Shown in pieces: positions 24,622 to 36,801 of a DNA stretch of 64,000 nucleotides (within the stretch, counting starts at the first letter, position 1; the number at the start of each line of letters is the position of its first letter). Under the pieces are notes generated by a model that was given only the letters and a program-made list of their open reading frames with translations, was not told the DNA's origin and made no database searches. The position numbers and the translations under genes are program-made. The stretch is taken from positions 34,208,501 through 34,272,500 of the forward strand of contig JAIVEN010000006.1 of the NCBI GenBank assembly GCA_026686845.1, read 5' to 3'. This DNA is from Adenanthera pavonina. Its lineage: Eukaryota > Streptophyta > Magnoliopsida > Fabales > Fabaceae.

Positions 24622-26230
24622 GAATGGGTCTTACTGTGATTGCAGCGAAAGAGAAATGCTTGCAATGGTTAACCTTTTTTCATCGTTGCCGTTAGGGGCA
24701 AGGAGGGTGACATGGATGAGGAGTGAAAAATGAGAGACAGGTGGCATTATTCATTCGAGAACAAAATAAAAAGATATAAAAAAAAAATATGCAAGCTTTG
24801 TCCCTTTTTAAATAGTTGTGGGCCCAGATATTAAAAATAGATAAAAGGTTTGTAAATTTTATATGCTGTATCCATTATCATCTTTTATTTATTGAGAAGA
24901 CAAATTCTATGTATATGCTCAATTTACCTTATAATTCCTCTAATTAATTTGGTCCAAATGATCATTTTGAGGAAGTTAATTATTAAGATAGATTGAGCTC
25001 TATATTATATATATATATATATATATTTATGTGTTAATGTATTTGAAAAAAATGACAAAACAAATTGATTATATCATGTTTATAAGCTATCTTTATGTTC
25101 ATTTTTTTTATCTCTCTTTAAATCACTCATACCTCTACTTTTATCAACGCAGAATATTTGACTCTAGAGAAGTTGTGCGAAGATTAAAGAAAATGAGAAA
25201 CCCCACTGTTGTTCACAAATGGAACAAAGTATTAGTAATCACATGTGGGACGGCACTGTGTGTGGACCCACTGTTCTTTTACGTCCCAATGATCGATGTA
25301 AAGGGGGAAATGCCTTCGTCCGGATAGACGGTCGCAGATTGGTGTTAGTGTTATTCGCACACTCCTTGATCTTCTCTACGTGGGTCACATAATGCTTCAA
25401 TTTCGAACCAATTATGCTGCCAGATTATCTTCATATTGCATCATTGACATCCTATCAATTATTCCAGTTCCGCAGGTATCTCCATCTTCTATTCATTCTC
25501 GAATATTTTTTCAAATTTTTTTAGCTATTACTGTTAAAAAAAATTTATTTCTATTTATTAGTTACATATTTTTAAATTTCAAAACAATATTAGTTATTAT
25601 TTTTTCTACTATATTCTTATATATTATTTTAAAAGTTAAAGATAATATTAATTACTCTTTTTATTTATTTATTTATTGAAAGAGTATATTAATAAATTTA
25701 AAAGAAATTTTAATATATCAATTATATTTCTTAATTGATGTATTAAACCTTAAACGATCAATAAAAAGAGATGGTGGGAGTATTTTCTTATACATTTCTA
25801 GGAGTCACATAAAATATCTGTTTGATGACCATTAATGGTTGTCACTCAACTACGTGTGAAAAAACACAATGAGCTTGGTGCTCATTGGCCTTGCATCATC
25901 TCTATCTGATATCCAGTCCTAAATCACTGTAGATTGAAAAATTCAACATGTGGCCTAGTCTAATTCGAGATGACATGATGCCCAATCAGGGTCAGGCCAA
26001 GCCAATACCAAATCAAGATTGGTCCAATAATAAAAGAAAAATTCAAAATATATTTCCTTACAAAAATATATGAATCATTACATTTTTTATAATTTTGATA
26101 GCAAATTGATTGATTAGTTTGGCTTATAAATAGTTTTATGATGGGACATATTTGGCTTTGCATTGGACTACATGTTTTATTATTTTGTAGCATAATTTAA
26201 TGGACATATAATTTTTTAAAAAGTTTTGAA

Positions 26231-26262
26231 ACCCGTACAATGCTGCACGGATAGTAGGCTAG
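26231..26262 (+). mobile_element. Helitron-like 3' terminus (putative)
   Basis: ACCCGTACAATGCTGCACGG can fold into a 7-bp hairpin with one mismatch. It is followed 6-8 bases later by CTAG (26259-26262), the arrangement at plant Helitron 3' ends. The next base is A rather than the expected T. A candidate 5' end (TCTATTATATATATAAAA, 22496) exists, but that interval would include the first CNGC exon, so the element's extent is unknown. Confidence 0.4.
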
Positions 26263-26578
26263 ATATACATTATTTTTATATCATAAATATTTAAGAAATT
26301 AATTTAAATTTAAATTAAAAGATTAAAGTCACAAAAGGTCTTCATAATAATAACTATAAAATTCATTTATTACATGACATATAAAAAATAATAATCCTAT
26401 AGAAGCAATGCATCTTCATTAAAAAGAAAAAAAATTAAGAATGTGTGTGTATTGGGCGAAGCCAAACATCGCTTCAGCTTGGTTTGGCCATTTTAGGCTT
26501 TTGACCCAACTCAATGCAGCTCAAAGTGATTGGCAGGATTGGTTTGACTAGGCCAATTAGGCAATGAACACTCCCTTA

Positions 26579-26998
26579 AGCCATGTTTGGTAGGAAGAAA
26601 ATGAAGGTTGGGAAAGGGAAAGAAGACTGAGGTAGAGTAAATTTTCTTATGTTTAGTATGATTGAAAAACGTTTCCTTGAAAAGCCATTCTCCCATGTTT
26701 AAGGGAGAAGGGCTTTCCTTTTGTAAACTAGTGGAGACTGTCTCTCCTCCATGGAAATATTGGGCTTTTACCAAATTATCCCTATAATCTCAATCCTCTC
26801 ATAAATGAGTGAAAACTCACTCTCCTCCATGAAGATGTCCTAGGCTTATTTGTGACATTTGCTATTTTTTTTAATTTATCTTTTTCAATTTCTTTTTCTA
26901 CACATAAAAAACATGATTTGAGTCTCCCACTTCCTTTACCTCTACCTCTCCCTTTCTCTTACTCCTAAAAAGTCTTCTACTTACCAAACATATGGCAT
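26579..26998. mobile_element. Tourist-like MITE, 420 bp
   Basis: Left end AGCCATGTTTGGTAGGAAG and right end CTTACCAAACATATGGCAT are imperfect inverted repeats. TTA precedes (26576-26578) and follows (26999-27001), the target duplication of PIF/Harbinger elements. The interior is noncoding. It lies in the intron between the first two CNGC exon remnants. Confidence 0.55.
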
Positions 26999-28489
26999 TT
27001 ATGTCGTTGAGAAAAATATCCATATATGTGTTAGAACTACTTTAATGACTGAGAGTTCATACTATCAATACAAACATGTTTACTTATAAAGGAAAAAATG
27101 TGTATTATATGCATATCTTATTTAAACCTGTAATGAGGGTGGGGGCTCAGCCATGCAATAGACGTTACCATGCTGGTGAACCTTACGCTAAAGTTCACTA
27201 TAATTATGAAGAATGAGAGATGGAATTTGATCCTAACCACTTATCATGAAATTTGAGATATTATTAAACCTAAAATCAAGTTAGTTCAAAGCTTCAAGAT
27301 ATTTAATCAATACTTGTACATAATTAATAATCTCAAGCAACCTTTCAAGCTTTAGGAGTATTAATGCACTACTTGGTAATTTCTACCGGTTAGTGCCCGG
27401 GCAGAAAAATAAAGGCATTTGTAATAATTTTCTGTTGATATAACACTTCTGAATTCTTTTTTGTATTTCTTTCCTTTAAAAATTTAAACAGGTGCTTCTT
27501 TTGGCTATCATTCCAATAATGAATCCTTAATTTCCATTAATAGCAAAGGAATGTTTGAAGTATATTGTACTAATTCAGTATGTGCCAAGAATTGTTCGGA
27601 TCTATCCATTGTTCAAGAAAGTAACTAGAACTTCTAGCATACTTACTGAGACAGCATGGGCTGGTGCTGCTTATAATCTCTTTCTATATATGCTAGCAAG
27701 TCATGTAAGTTGATTTTATTAATGCATTAAGCCTTAGCTATGTTAATGTCATTTGATCAGCAAGTAAGTTTGGAAATGTAGGTGGTTGGAGCTTTTTGGT
27801 ACCAATTATCGGTAGAATCAGAGATTCGACGCTTGAGCCAAGAATTGAAGAATGCTAATCTCTTTGCAACAACATACTTGAGTTGTGGACATCAGAATCC
27901 AACTGTCATATCACTTCTCAATGTTTCTTGCCCCTTCATTAATCCTGATGACATTGATGACCCCCGAGTCTTCAATTTTGGAATATTTATTGATGCTCTA
28001 AGATCTCGCATGGTGGAATCAACTACGACTTTTCCTCAAAAGATCTTCTACTATTTTTTGTGGGGTTTGCACAACGTCAAGTTAGTGAATACTCTTGTTT
28101 GTTCTTCACTTTCTATGCAAGGAGCACATGTATGAAGGAAAGCATACTAAAAGTCATAAATTCCATCTCATGTATATTCTGCAGTTCTACTGGACAAAAC
28201 CTCAACACAAGTACATATATTGAGGAAATTCTTTTCACTATCTTGATCGTCATCTTCGGGTTGGTTTTGTTCGCATTACTTATTGGAAACATGTAGGTAA
28301 TTCTTTATTTGGATAATAAGATGACACACATCAGTATTGGAGCATTAAGAACATTTACATCTGTGTCTTCTTACAGACACAATAAATTTGACCCATTTTG
28401 TGAATCCCAAAAGTATATTTTTTGACCCGTTTTTACCAATAAGTGAAAAAAATGACACTTATGTTTAGAACATGTTTATGTTTACTGAT

Positions 28490-28660
28490 AAGCACGTGGC
28501 TCAGTTGATAGAGGGTTATGCTAACTTAATAAATAGCTTTATGTTTGAATCATGGATAAGGTTTTGCCGGTCTTATGATCCTATCTGGCTCTACCTAATT
28601 TAGTTGAATTTCAATATGACTTTCAAATACCGAGTGATTTAATAGAAGAAAAAAAACCAA
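28490..28660 (+). mobile_element. tRNA-related SINE-like sequence
   Basis: TGGCTCAGTTGATAGAGG (about 28497) resembles the polymerase III A box, and GTTTGAATCATGG (about 28541) the B box, about 35 bp apart. The segment ends in an A-rich stretch (GAAGAAAAAAAACC, about 28645). No cloverleaf with paired acceptor stem can be drawn, so it is a SINE-like copy rather than a tRNA gene. It lies in a CNGC intron. Confidence 0.45.
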
Positions 28661-29458
28661 AACAACACATTTATGTATTGCATCTGATATATGAAAGTTT
28701 TATTTCAACCAACAACATTTTATCAAAATAACTTGGCAAAAGGGCACATTTGAATCATAGTGAATGAATAATTCATAATTCTTACTATAATCCTTGCACC
28801 ATACTTAAATAAAAATACACCAAATCAATGAACTCATTCTGTGAACTTGTATTCATTCTTTATACCCCTCCAATAATTTCTTCCATTACATTGCTACTCA
28901 AGTTCTTATCCTTTAACGAATTCATGGCTGTGTCTTGAAAATTACTGTAGAAATATTTGCAATCTATGCAAATGACAGCTATTAAAGTCGAAGAAATGAG
29001 AATCAAAAGAGAGGATGCAGAGCAATGGATGTCCCATCGTGAGCTACCTGAGCACTTGAGGGAAAGATTCAGACGGTATGAACAATACAAATGGCAAAAG
29101 CATGGGGGTGTGGAGGAAGAAACACTAATTCACAAGATGCCTAAAGATCTTAGAAATGACATAAAGCGCCACCTTTGCTTGAATTTGCTTAAAATCTTTT
29201 TTCTTTTCCCTTTTTTTTTTTGAGTGAACAAGTAAGTTTCATCTTTATATCATCTCATCTCCTAAGAGTAAATTTAAGTTTGATAAAGTTTACAAAGAAT
29301 AAAAACAGAAGCATACGTATCTAATAACAAAGATATGTGTCAGCATGGTGGGTTATCTACTAAACAACTATGACTAATATGCACATTTCTTCTTCATAGT
29401 GGTTAAAACAAGAAATAATGCTACAAATAGAAAGCTAAGTGGTCAATCATTAGCTCAT

Positions 29459-30015
29459 GTTAATGTACCCTTGTTCTGTTATGTATAGCATGCAAGACCA
29501 CTTGTACAATATGTAAATATGCATGTCTTGCTACTTATGCTATGTGATTACTATATAGTGGAGGCCATGTAACAGAATGAAATGTATATACATCTCTGGA
29601 TACACATGATGAGATTTTTGGAAATATAATTAATTAAAATATTTCTAGAATTTGTGACTTCTGCAATTATGTGTTACTTTTAGTATTTCTAGAACTAGAA
29701 TATGTCTCTCAGTATTATGTGTGAATTACGTAGCTAAATCTATGTATTTAGAAATGTGTGATTCATATGATTTTTAATAAAATTTATTAAATAGGTGGAA
29801 GTTTAAGAGTTACGAAAATTAGTATAAATAAGCCTATACATATTAGAGTATGCTAGGGAGTGGTGTTTGAAATATGGATTTATAATAAGTTCAGGAAATA
29901 ATTAGTATATGAATATTTTGAAATTTCTCTCTTCCTAGTATCTTTTTCAGTAAATTACAATTTGTCTCCAAGTATGTAGATCCTTTTCCTCTTTCCATCG
30001 AAGTAGTATCAGAGC
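29459..30015 (+). mobile_element. Copia-type LTR fragment with primer-binding site
   Basis: TAGTATCAGAGC at 30004-30015 matches the copia primer-binding site TGGTATCAGAGC at 11 of 12 positions. The preceding AT-rich segment, starting about TGTTAATGTACCC (29459), has the look of a copia LTR. An ATG (30055) follows where gag would begin, but no gag is recognisable. No second LTR was found, so this is a truncated element, probably cut off by the LINE that follows. The left boundary is approximate. Confidence 0.55.
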
Positions 30016-30189
30016 TTGGTTGCAAGAGCCTACAGGGTAAAAGCAGAGGAAAAGATGGGCTATTTGAATGTGTTGATATCTCCATATCTGTAGAAGAGAA
30101 TCCATTCATAGTGTTGTGAGATCTCTAGGTTTGTAGAAAAGATAACATGTTGAGGGTGTGTGCTGTAAAGAGTCAAGCACCACAAAGAA

Positions 30190-32261
30190 AGGAATATAAT
30201 ATTATTTTGAGAGGTTGAGAAGAATGAATCTCGGAGGTTTTACGGTAGCCATAAATTAAAGTGGCTAAGGAGAATGAATAACAAACTGTTTTACATAGTG
30301 GAACTTAATTTTCCTATTCTTAGTGAAGTTGAATATGATATTATTTGCAGGGAAGTCACTAATATTGAGATCAAGAATACTACTGCTTTTAGTATTGGTG
30401 CCTTCAAGACTCCTGGGCTTGATGGGTTACAAGCAAGGTTCTTTCATAATCAATGGCTAAGTGAATTTGTGAAGAGTGTCTTTTCCAATTCAATTAATAT
30501 TGGCAAGGCTAATGATATTCATATCACTTTGATCCCCAACAATTCTGAGACATAAAAGATTATAGACTTATTTCGCTTTGTAATGTGAGCTATGAAGATT
30601 GTCACAAAGTTGATTGCTAATCATTTGAAGGGATAGATTAGAAAATTTATTGGCCCTAATAAGTAGTTTTATCTCGAGATGAAACAGGAGTGATAATATC
30701 ATTATAGCTCAAGAGATCATACATATTATGAGATCATTAAAGTGCAAGAAGGATTTCAATATGATTTAAGTGGATCTTGTAAAGGCTTATGATCGGCTAT
30801 ATGATCTTTTATTGAGGAAACTCTGAAAGGCATAAAGGTGCAACAACATTTATTATAATTATTTTTTTTGGCCAGGTGCAACAAAATTTATTAAATGTTA
30901 ATATGGCTTGCATTAGCTCACCCATTAATAAAGGTTCTTTGGAATGTGCAACATATGGATTCTTTTAAGATGAGAGGAAACAAACAAGGCGATCCTTTAT
31001 CTTCCTACCTATTTGTTCATTGTATTGGAAAAGCTAGGGCACGAAATTAAAATGAGGATTGAAAACAAAGAGTGGAGACCTATTAGATTATCTCATAAAG
31101 GTCCTCCGATTTCTCATCTTTTTTCACTGATGATCTTGTTCTCTTACCAGAGGCTTCTAAGGACAAGATTGAGGTTATGAATTGCATGAGATCCTTCTGC
31201 ACTGCTTCTGGGCAAGGTGTTAATTTGAGAAAACTTGCTTTTCCATTCTAGATATATTTACTCTTCTAGGGCTATTTGGTTTAGCGAGGGGTTAGGAGTC
31301 TATCTTACAGAGGACTTAGGGAAATATTTGGGCATGTTGTTTCTCCATGAAAGAATGTCTAAGAATACCTTTAGTGCCCCATTTGAGAAAGCTAATACCA
31401 ACGCCTATCTTCTTGGAAGCAGAAGTTCCTAAATATGTCCGGCATAACTTTTCTCATAAAATTTGTTCTTTTTGCTCTTCTGAGTTATATTATATGCAAA
31501 CTATCCTCCTCTGTATATGGGTGATTAAAGAACTTGAGAATATTTGTCACAATTTCCTTTGGTGTTCTACTGAGAAGAGAGTCTCACCTAGTTTCTTTGG
31601 ACTTCATTACTTAGGATAAGACGAATGGTGGTTTGAGCAAAAAAACCTTCAAAACTAGAACATTGCATATATTATGCAGGAGTGGATTGTCAGAAACGCA
31701 AACCATGATGTGAGCAGTTTCAGACTGGAAAAAGAAAAAATCATTGCAAAAGAATATTTGCTCAAACCTGTTGGTGGATTTGGATAGAGCATTGTAATAG
31801 CCTCTTTTCTAGGATGAACCGAGAGGTGGAGAGCCTTATTTATGTGCCTTTAGAGCACTATAGAAGAATGCTTCATAGAAGACCAAAGAAGCAACATCGA
31901 TGAATTCCAATATCTTCCTAAATATAGTTGGTGTCCCTCAGAAGTTAGTTAGGTCTAACTTGATGTTGATATAGGTCTGTCAATCATTAGGGGAGGCTTC
32001 TTGTTGGGACTCACATGGAAATTGTATTAGCAGATTCATGAGGAAGCTTGATGTTACTAACACTATCACTACGGAGCTCAGAGGTATACATTAAGGGCTC
32101 AAGATTTGTAGGAATGAGGGCTTACTTTGGGTCGTTTATTAATCCTCCTTTGGACGTTGATCTATTTGTATAGGCAAAATTTCCAAGTGTTTCTCCTTTT
32201 TTTTCCCTTGTTGCATCCGTATGGTCTAGCCATCCCTTTTATTCCGAAAAAGAAAAAAAAA
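30190..32261 (+). mobile_element. L1-like LINE fragment (reverse transcriptase, RNase H-like end)
   Basis: A non-LTR retrotransposon in the CNGC intron. The RT region begins at 30274-30555 with FKTPGLDGLQARFFHNQW and IHITLIPNN, followed in shifting frames by YRLISLCNV and KAYDRL. The catalytic box reads FTDDL at 31123-31137 (usually FADD) after a one-base loss. Downstream, DLGKYLGMLFLHERMSKNT (31312 onward) and NFLWCSTEKRVSP match the LINE thumb and zinc-finger region. 31990-32130 resembles the RNase H end. An A-rich tail sits at 32247-32262. ORF1 and the endonuclease were not found, so the copy is 5'-truncated, and it has many stops. Confidence 0.8.
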
Positions 32262-32269
32262 GATACTAG

Positions 32270-32600
32270 GAGTAGAGGAAATGCTTGCAAGAATAGAAGA
32301 AGAAGCTAATGAGAAAAGAAGCTATATGAGAAAGAGGAAAAGCTAATAAATTATAAAGATTCATAAGCTTATTAAGGAATATAAAGATATACTTGATGTG
32401 ACAAAGCAAAACTTTGAGAAAGAATTAGATTTGAAAAAAAAAAATCCTTTGAAGCTAAATAGGTTGGTGGAATTGGAGAAAGAAGCTGAAATTAACCATT
32501 TGGAGGAGTAGAAAGGACACTCACAAAGTGAGATGGAGAACATTGCAAACAAAGAAGTGAAGCTGGAGTATGTGAATATTAAAGATGATCAAGAGCATGA
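32270..32600 (+). pseudogene. Decayed coiled-coil coding segment, unidentified
   Basis: The frame starting at 32281 reads MLARIEEEANEKRSYMRK, then after stops IHKLIKEYKDILDVTKQNF and RLVELEKEAEINHLEE. This is a charged heptad-like pattern interrupted by three stop codons. The family is not recognised. It lies between the LINE tail and the next CNGC exon, so it may be cargo carried by a retroelement or a fragment of a host gene. Confidence 0.35.
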
Positions 32601-32611
32601 ATATAACACCG

Positions 32612-32675
32612 TGTGGTGTGTGTGTGTGTGTGTGTATATGTATATATGCACGCATGCACACACACACACATATAT
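32612..32675 (+). repeat. TG/TA/CA microsatellite with hairpin potential
   Basis: A run of TG is followed by TATATG, GCACGCATGC and a run of CA, so the TG half can pair with the CA half in one strand. Confidence 0.8.
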
Positions 32676-33621
32676 AAGAAATAACATTATATAGCCTTCA
32701 TTCAATTTTGCATCTTGCTCTTCCAAATATACATGTGTAATGAACATATTTGTGTTTGCTTCAGGTGCCTTTGTTTGCTGAATTAGATAAACACTAGTTA
32801 AATGCATTGTGTGATAAACTGAATCCGGTACATTATATAGAGAAGAGCAGAATTTTAATTGAATGAGATCTAGTTAATGAAATGCTCTTCATTTTGAGTG
32901 GTAAACTTTCTTCAAAGGCAAAAAACTTGAAATCCACCCCTCTCAAGGGAGGTGGCTACATTGGAGCGGAGCTTCTTGAATGGGCCATCGATCCTCATTC
33001 CTCAAATCTTCCCATTTCAACCAGAATTGTAGAATCTATATCAAAAGTTGAAGCCTTTTCTATCATGGCTGATGACTTAAAGTTCGTTGTTCTCCAATTT
33101 CAACCCTTTCACATTCAACTTATCCGTCACACTTATAGGTAGGTAACTAAGGTTAGATAAATAAATAGTTCTTCGATTATCATATGATTGTATTCGAGTT
33201 TTACAAATAACTCTATCGATCGATCATTTCTTCATTAAATTATTATATATTTAAAACAACTCCATTTGTGGTAAATATAAGGTTCATTGCCATTAAAAGA
33301 AAAAAGAAGGTTGTGTGATAATATCTAGTTAACTACTTTTTTCTCTCCAGGTTCTATTCCAGGCAATGGAGGACATGGGCTGCCTGTTTCATACAAGGGG
33401 CTTGGCGTCTCCATTGCAGGAGGAAGATTGAGAAATCACTACGGGTAGAAGAAGCTTTGGTAATTGAACAAGGTTCAGCACCAAGTCAGGGTGCCACCAC
33501 ATGTGCATCGAGGTTCACCATCAATGCACTACAAAGCTTGCGAAGACATGGCAAGCTAAACCACAGGTTTCCTTTGACATTGCTTCCTTAGAAGCCCAAC
33601 GAGCCTGATTTCACTTCTTAA

Positions 33622-36600
33622 TTATAAAATTTAGTTTTAAGTTACAATAGTGCAAGTTTCACTTGAGACAAAAGTACTCAGCTTGCTTGTAACATTGTGT
33701 GTACATACCTGACACGTACTTAATTAGCAACTCTATGTGCATACCAACTTAGTTGGTGTGATTGGCAGGGGTCTAGAGTTGTTATTTCTTAAGCAAATGA
33801 TTAAGAGCTTAATTCTATGGGTACAAAACAAATTTAATCGAGAATGGTACATAAAACAAAGCTAATTGGAAGGATTACCTTTTGCCTTCAATGCTTCAAA
33901 TGAGATTAGTTTCTATTGCTAGTGGGATACTCACTATATATATATAGATATATTTGTGTGCGTGCTGTTCTCTATTTGTCAAAATTTACTGATGGTTTCC
34001 TTTTCTTTACTCAAAGCTGAATTTTTGTGAGGACTTTCATGGTTTAACCTGGGGATAATCATGGTGATATATATTACTACACAAGATCTTGATTTATATT
34101 TCCTTTTTAATAATCCCAAGCTATTCAGCCTAATCACATGTTGCCATTCTCTGAACTAACGTTAAAAATATACTATGATAAGTTTAGTTAATACAAATAT
34201 TACTAACTTTCTCAAAACAATAACATATCAATAAATCCTTTATATACATATTTGCTTTAAAAGTCACTTTTATTGGAATAAAAATTTCAAAAATCCAAAA
34301 AAGTAATTTTTTTAAAAAAATAATAAAATAAAATTTATGAAATTGTTTTTTAAGATTAAATATTATTTTTTTTATGAAAGTAAATGTCATGGACATTTAT
34401 ATCCTTCTTTTATTAACTTTTAGAAGAAACACGAAACATGACAAGAAACATGGCAACACTAATTTCGGCCTTTGGGTTGCTCATTTTCATGAGAGGAGGG
34501 AGATAGAACAGTGATGCTACCTACCTAGTGGCATGGCACCAATCAACTACTAACAGCCCGATTGGTTCAATTACAGAGTGAGTTAGGTAATGTGATGAGA
34601 AGGGTGTGAATGGATGTAAAAGGATGCTAATTACATTTGAGTTTGTTTGGTATGTCATGGGATGTGAAGGGAGCAAAACTTAAAATTTGTTTGGTTGGAT
34701 AGAAAGATGATATGTATTAAAGGCTAAAAGCACAAATATACCCTTCATTAACATACGTCACAATTTAGCCCCAAATTGGCACATTCTCCAACACAAGGTT
34801 GTGCCCTAGCCAAATCTCGACAATGCCTTGCCTTGTCTGCGTCGTGCTCTTCTGCCGTGAGTTTGCTTGAGCTTTGACGCTGGTGATTGAGAGCAGAGTT
34901 GTGTTGTCATTCTTCTATTGCATCAAAAATTGTTGTCCGTTTGTTGCGTGTTGGCAAATATTGGAGGTCATTCTCTGTCACGCCTTCTACGTCGTCAGCC
35001 TTGCACAAGTTTGTCATGTGAGCTGCAAAATTCATGTTCTTCTGTCAATGTCGATGAGGCAGTAGGATAATATAACTATAACTACCTCACTTAGGAAGCC
35101 AAAGTGTGATGTTAGTCATTTCTCACTTTTTCGGTCAATGTCTATAAGTCAGAGTATTGTACTGTGCTTCATTTTGGGTTGTCCTTTTGCAAAAGGGACA
35201 TATAAATTGTATCTTCATGATAAAATTCTTTGTCTAGGTCATTGCATATGTGTGGTTGTCAAGCCATTTTGATGCTAAATCTACCTTCCTGTAAATGAAC
35301 CAACATAGATGGTAATCCTATAAATGATTTGAATTGATGCTGTTAAAGTTACTAGGACAAGTGAAACCTACCTCTTAGAGTAGCTTTGTCATGATAAAAT
35401 TAAAAATTCCTAAATCACATCCTCATGATCCACTCAACGTAAAGCTTGAAATTGGTGGCTGTACAATATGAATGGAGCATGTTATTATGAATCTAAAATG
35501 AATTAAGTGTTCTTTTTTTTGTCTTTTACATGTAAAGTGGGGGTTGGTTGTTGTACATATTGAACCTAGATGTCACGTTCAAGTTAAAATGTAGGATTGG
35601 TTGCATAAAGGTTATGTCTTGGCATAAATTAATGGTTGCTAAATAATGGTTTGGTTACATAAAGATAGCTTTATTGATCACTATTAGCATGTACTTTAAG
35701 ATGTTACGCTTGACTTAACAGCAAATTCGGATGCTTCAAGGACTTAGATTCTTGTTTGGTGCATTTTGTACTTGAATATTTCATCTGTGTACTTTCAGCT
35801 AAATATTCCTTTGTCTGATTTGTTTTGGGTGAGTGACTTGTCTGTATGATGGATTTTAATTGATTGAGAAACCTGGGTTACTTGAAGGTTTCAAATTTGA
35901 AGCCTTATTAATATGTTTTGATCGCCATTGACTTTTGGAACTTACTCTTGCTGTGGCTTGCATTATATTGTCATAAGTTTGATTAAAGCAAATGTTCCAT
36001 GCCAATTTTTTTGCTTAACTGAGTTGTCTAGTTGTTCAATCAAGTTGTCTACTTTGCATGAGTTATGATTCTAGCTTTGAAGATCCAATGAAAAAAGGGG
36101 GGATTAGAAATTTTGGAGGGTCATGACATGTTTTCCTAGTGTAAGTTCATATATTTTAAACCCTGGAACCTAACTCGTGTATTAAGATGTTTTCTATCAT
36201 ACCTTGTTAGGTGATGCTAATGCTAATAATATGGTATCTAAGTTGCTATTTCAATTATTTCTTTTTGGTTTTCTTGCTAAATTTTTGAATGCTCTGTTTT
36301 ATTCTTGAATTTTGTGATACCGGTCCCATAGTATTGCCATTTTGAATATTATTAAATTAAGGTTTTTTCCACCTTCAACTATTGAGTAGTGCATAACTAA
36401 AGCTTTCTTCTATTTGATAAATATTTTTGAATTTGTTATGCCTCCCTAACTTATTTGTACCAAATTGTTCGTCTCTAATATCAATGCTCCAATTTTGTTT
36501 GCCTCTTTATTGACTTTTATATTATCATAAGGCTTTTAGTTTTCCTTCTGGATATGTATGTATGTATGTACATTGATAAATGTATAAAATGAAGACTTTG

Positions 36601-36801
36601 TTTTATATATTTTCTTGTATGTTTGTTGTAGAGGATTATGTCCTTACTTCATATAATCTGCAACCACTATGATAATGAGTTTTAGACTTGATAATACATA
36701 AACATTTGGCATGTGGGTAGGTAAATTGAATAAAGGAATATAACTCCCTCATAAGTAGTGCACAAGCCACCCTTCAATGTAGAGAAATTTTTATTCTTTT
36801 C
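33622..36801. other. Gene-free region downstream of the CNGC pseudogene
   Basis: No recognisable gene. A TA run lies at 33933-33953. A Tourist-family fragment sits at 34555-34745. Positions 34770-35060 are somewhat more GC-rich with short frames that match nothing known. A TATG microsatellite lies at about 36555-36570. Confidence 0.45.
34555..34745 (+). repeat. Fragment of the same MITE family as 54512-55509
   Basis: TTGGTTCAATTA, GTTAGGTAAT, TGATGAGAAGG and AATTACAT occur in the same order as at 54519-54600. Only the left part is recognisable and no right terminus was found. Confidence 0.5.

Larger units (their letters stand above)
25153..33621 (+). pseudogene. Cyclic-nucleotide-gated ion channel (CNGC) pseudogene, multi-exon
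   Basis: Plant CNGCs are plasma-membrane cation channels gated by cyclic nucleotides and calmodulin. Exon remnants in order: 25153-25475 (KWNKVLVIT, LCVDPLFFYVP, then after a frameshift near 25310 LQFRTNYAARLSSYCIIDIL, lacking about 25 residues); 27492-27704 (QYVPRIVRIYPLFKK, LTETAWAGAAYNLFLYML; TAA at 27528); 27782-28080 (GAFWYQLSVE, pore region FPQKIFYYFLWGL); 28185-28296 (GQNLNTSTYIEEIL; final CAG changed to TAG); 28951-29193 (EDAEQWMSHRELP, RRYEQYKWQ, PKDLRNDIKRHLC); 32765-33138 (cyclic-nucleotide-binding domain, PISTRIVESISKVEAFSIM; TAG 32795 and TGA 32864); 33351-33621 (IQ-type calmodulin site FIQGAWRLHCRRK, TAG 33589, end EPDFTS). Most splice sites are still GT/AG. The first exon was not found. 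Stops, a frameshift and a deletion rule out a functional channel. Confidence 0.9.

Noticed and set aside
28495..28570. Possible functional tRNA gene.
   Set aside because: A- and B-box-like motifs are present, but no acceptor, D, anticodon and T stems can be paired consistently. A SINE-like copy fits better.
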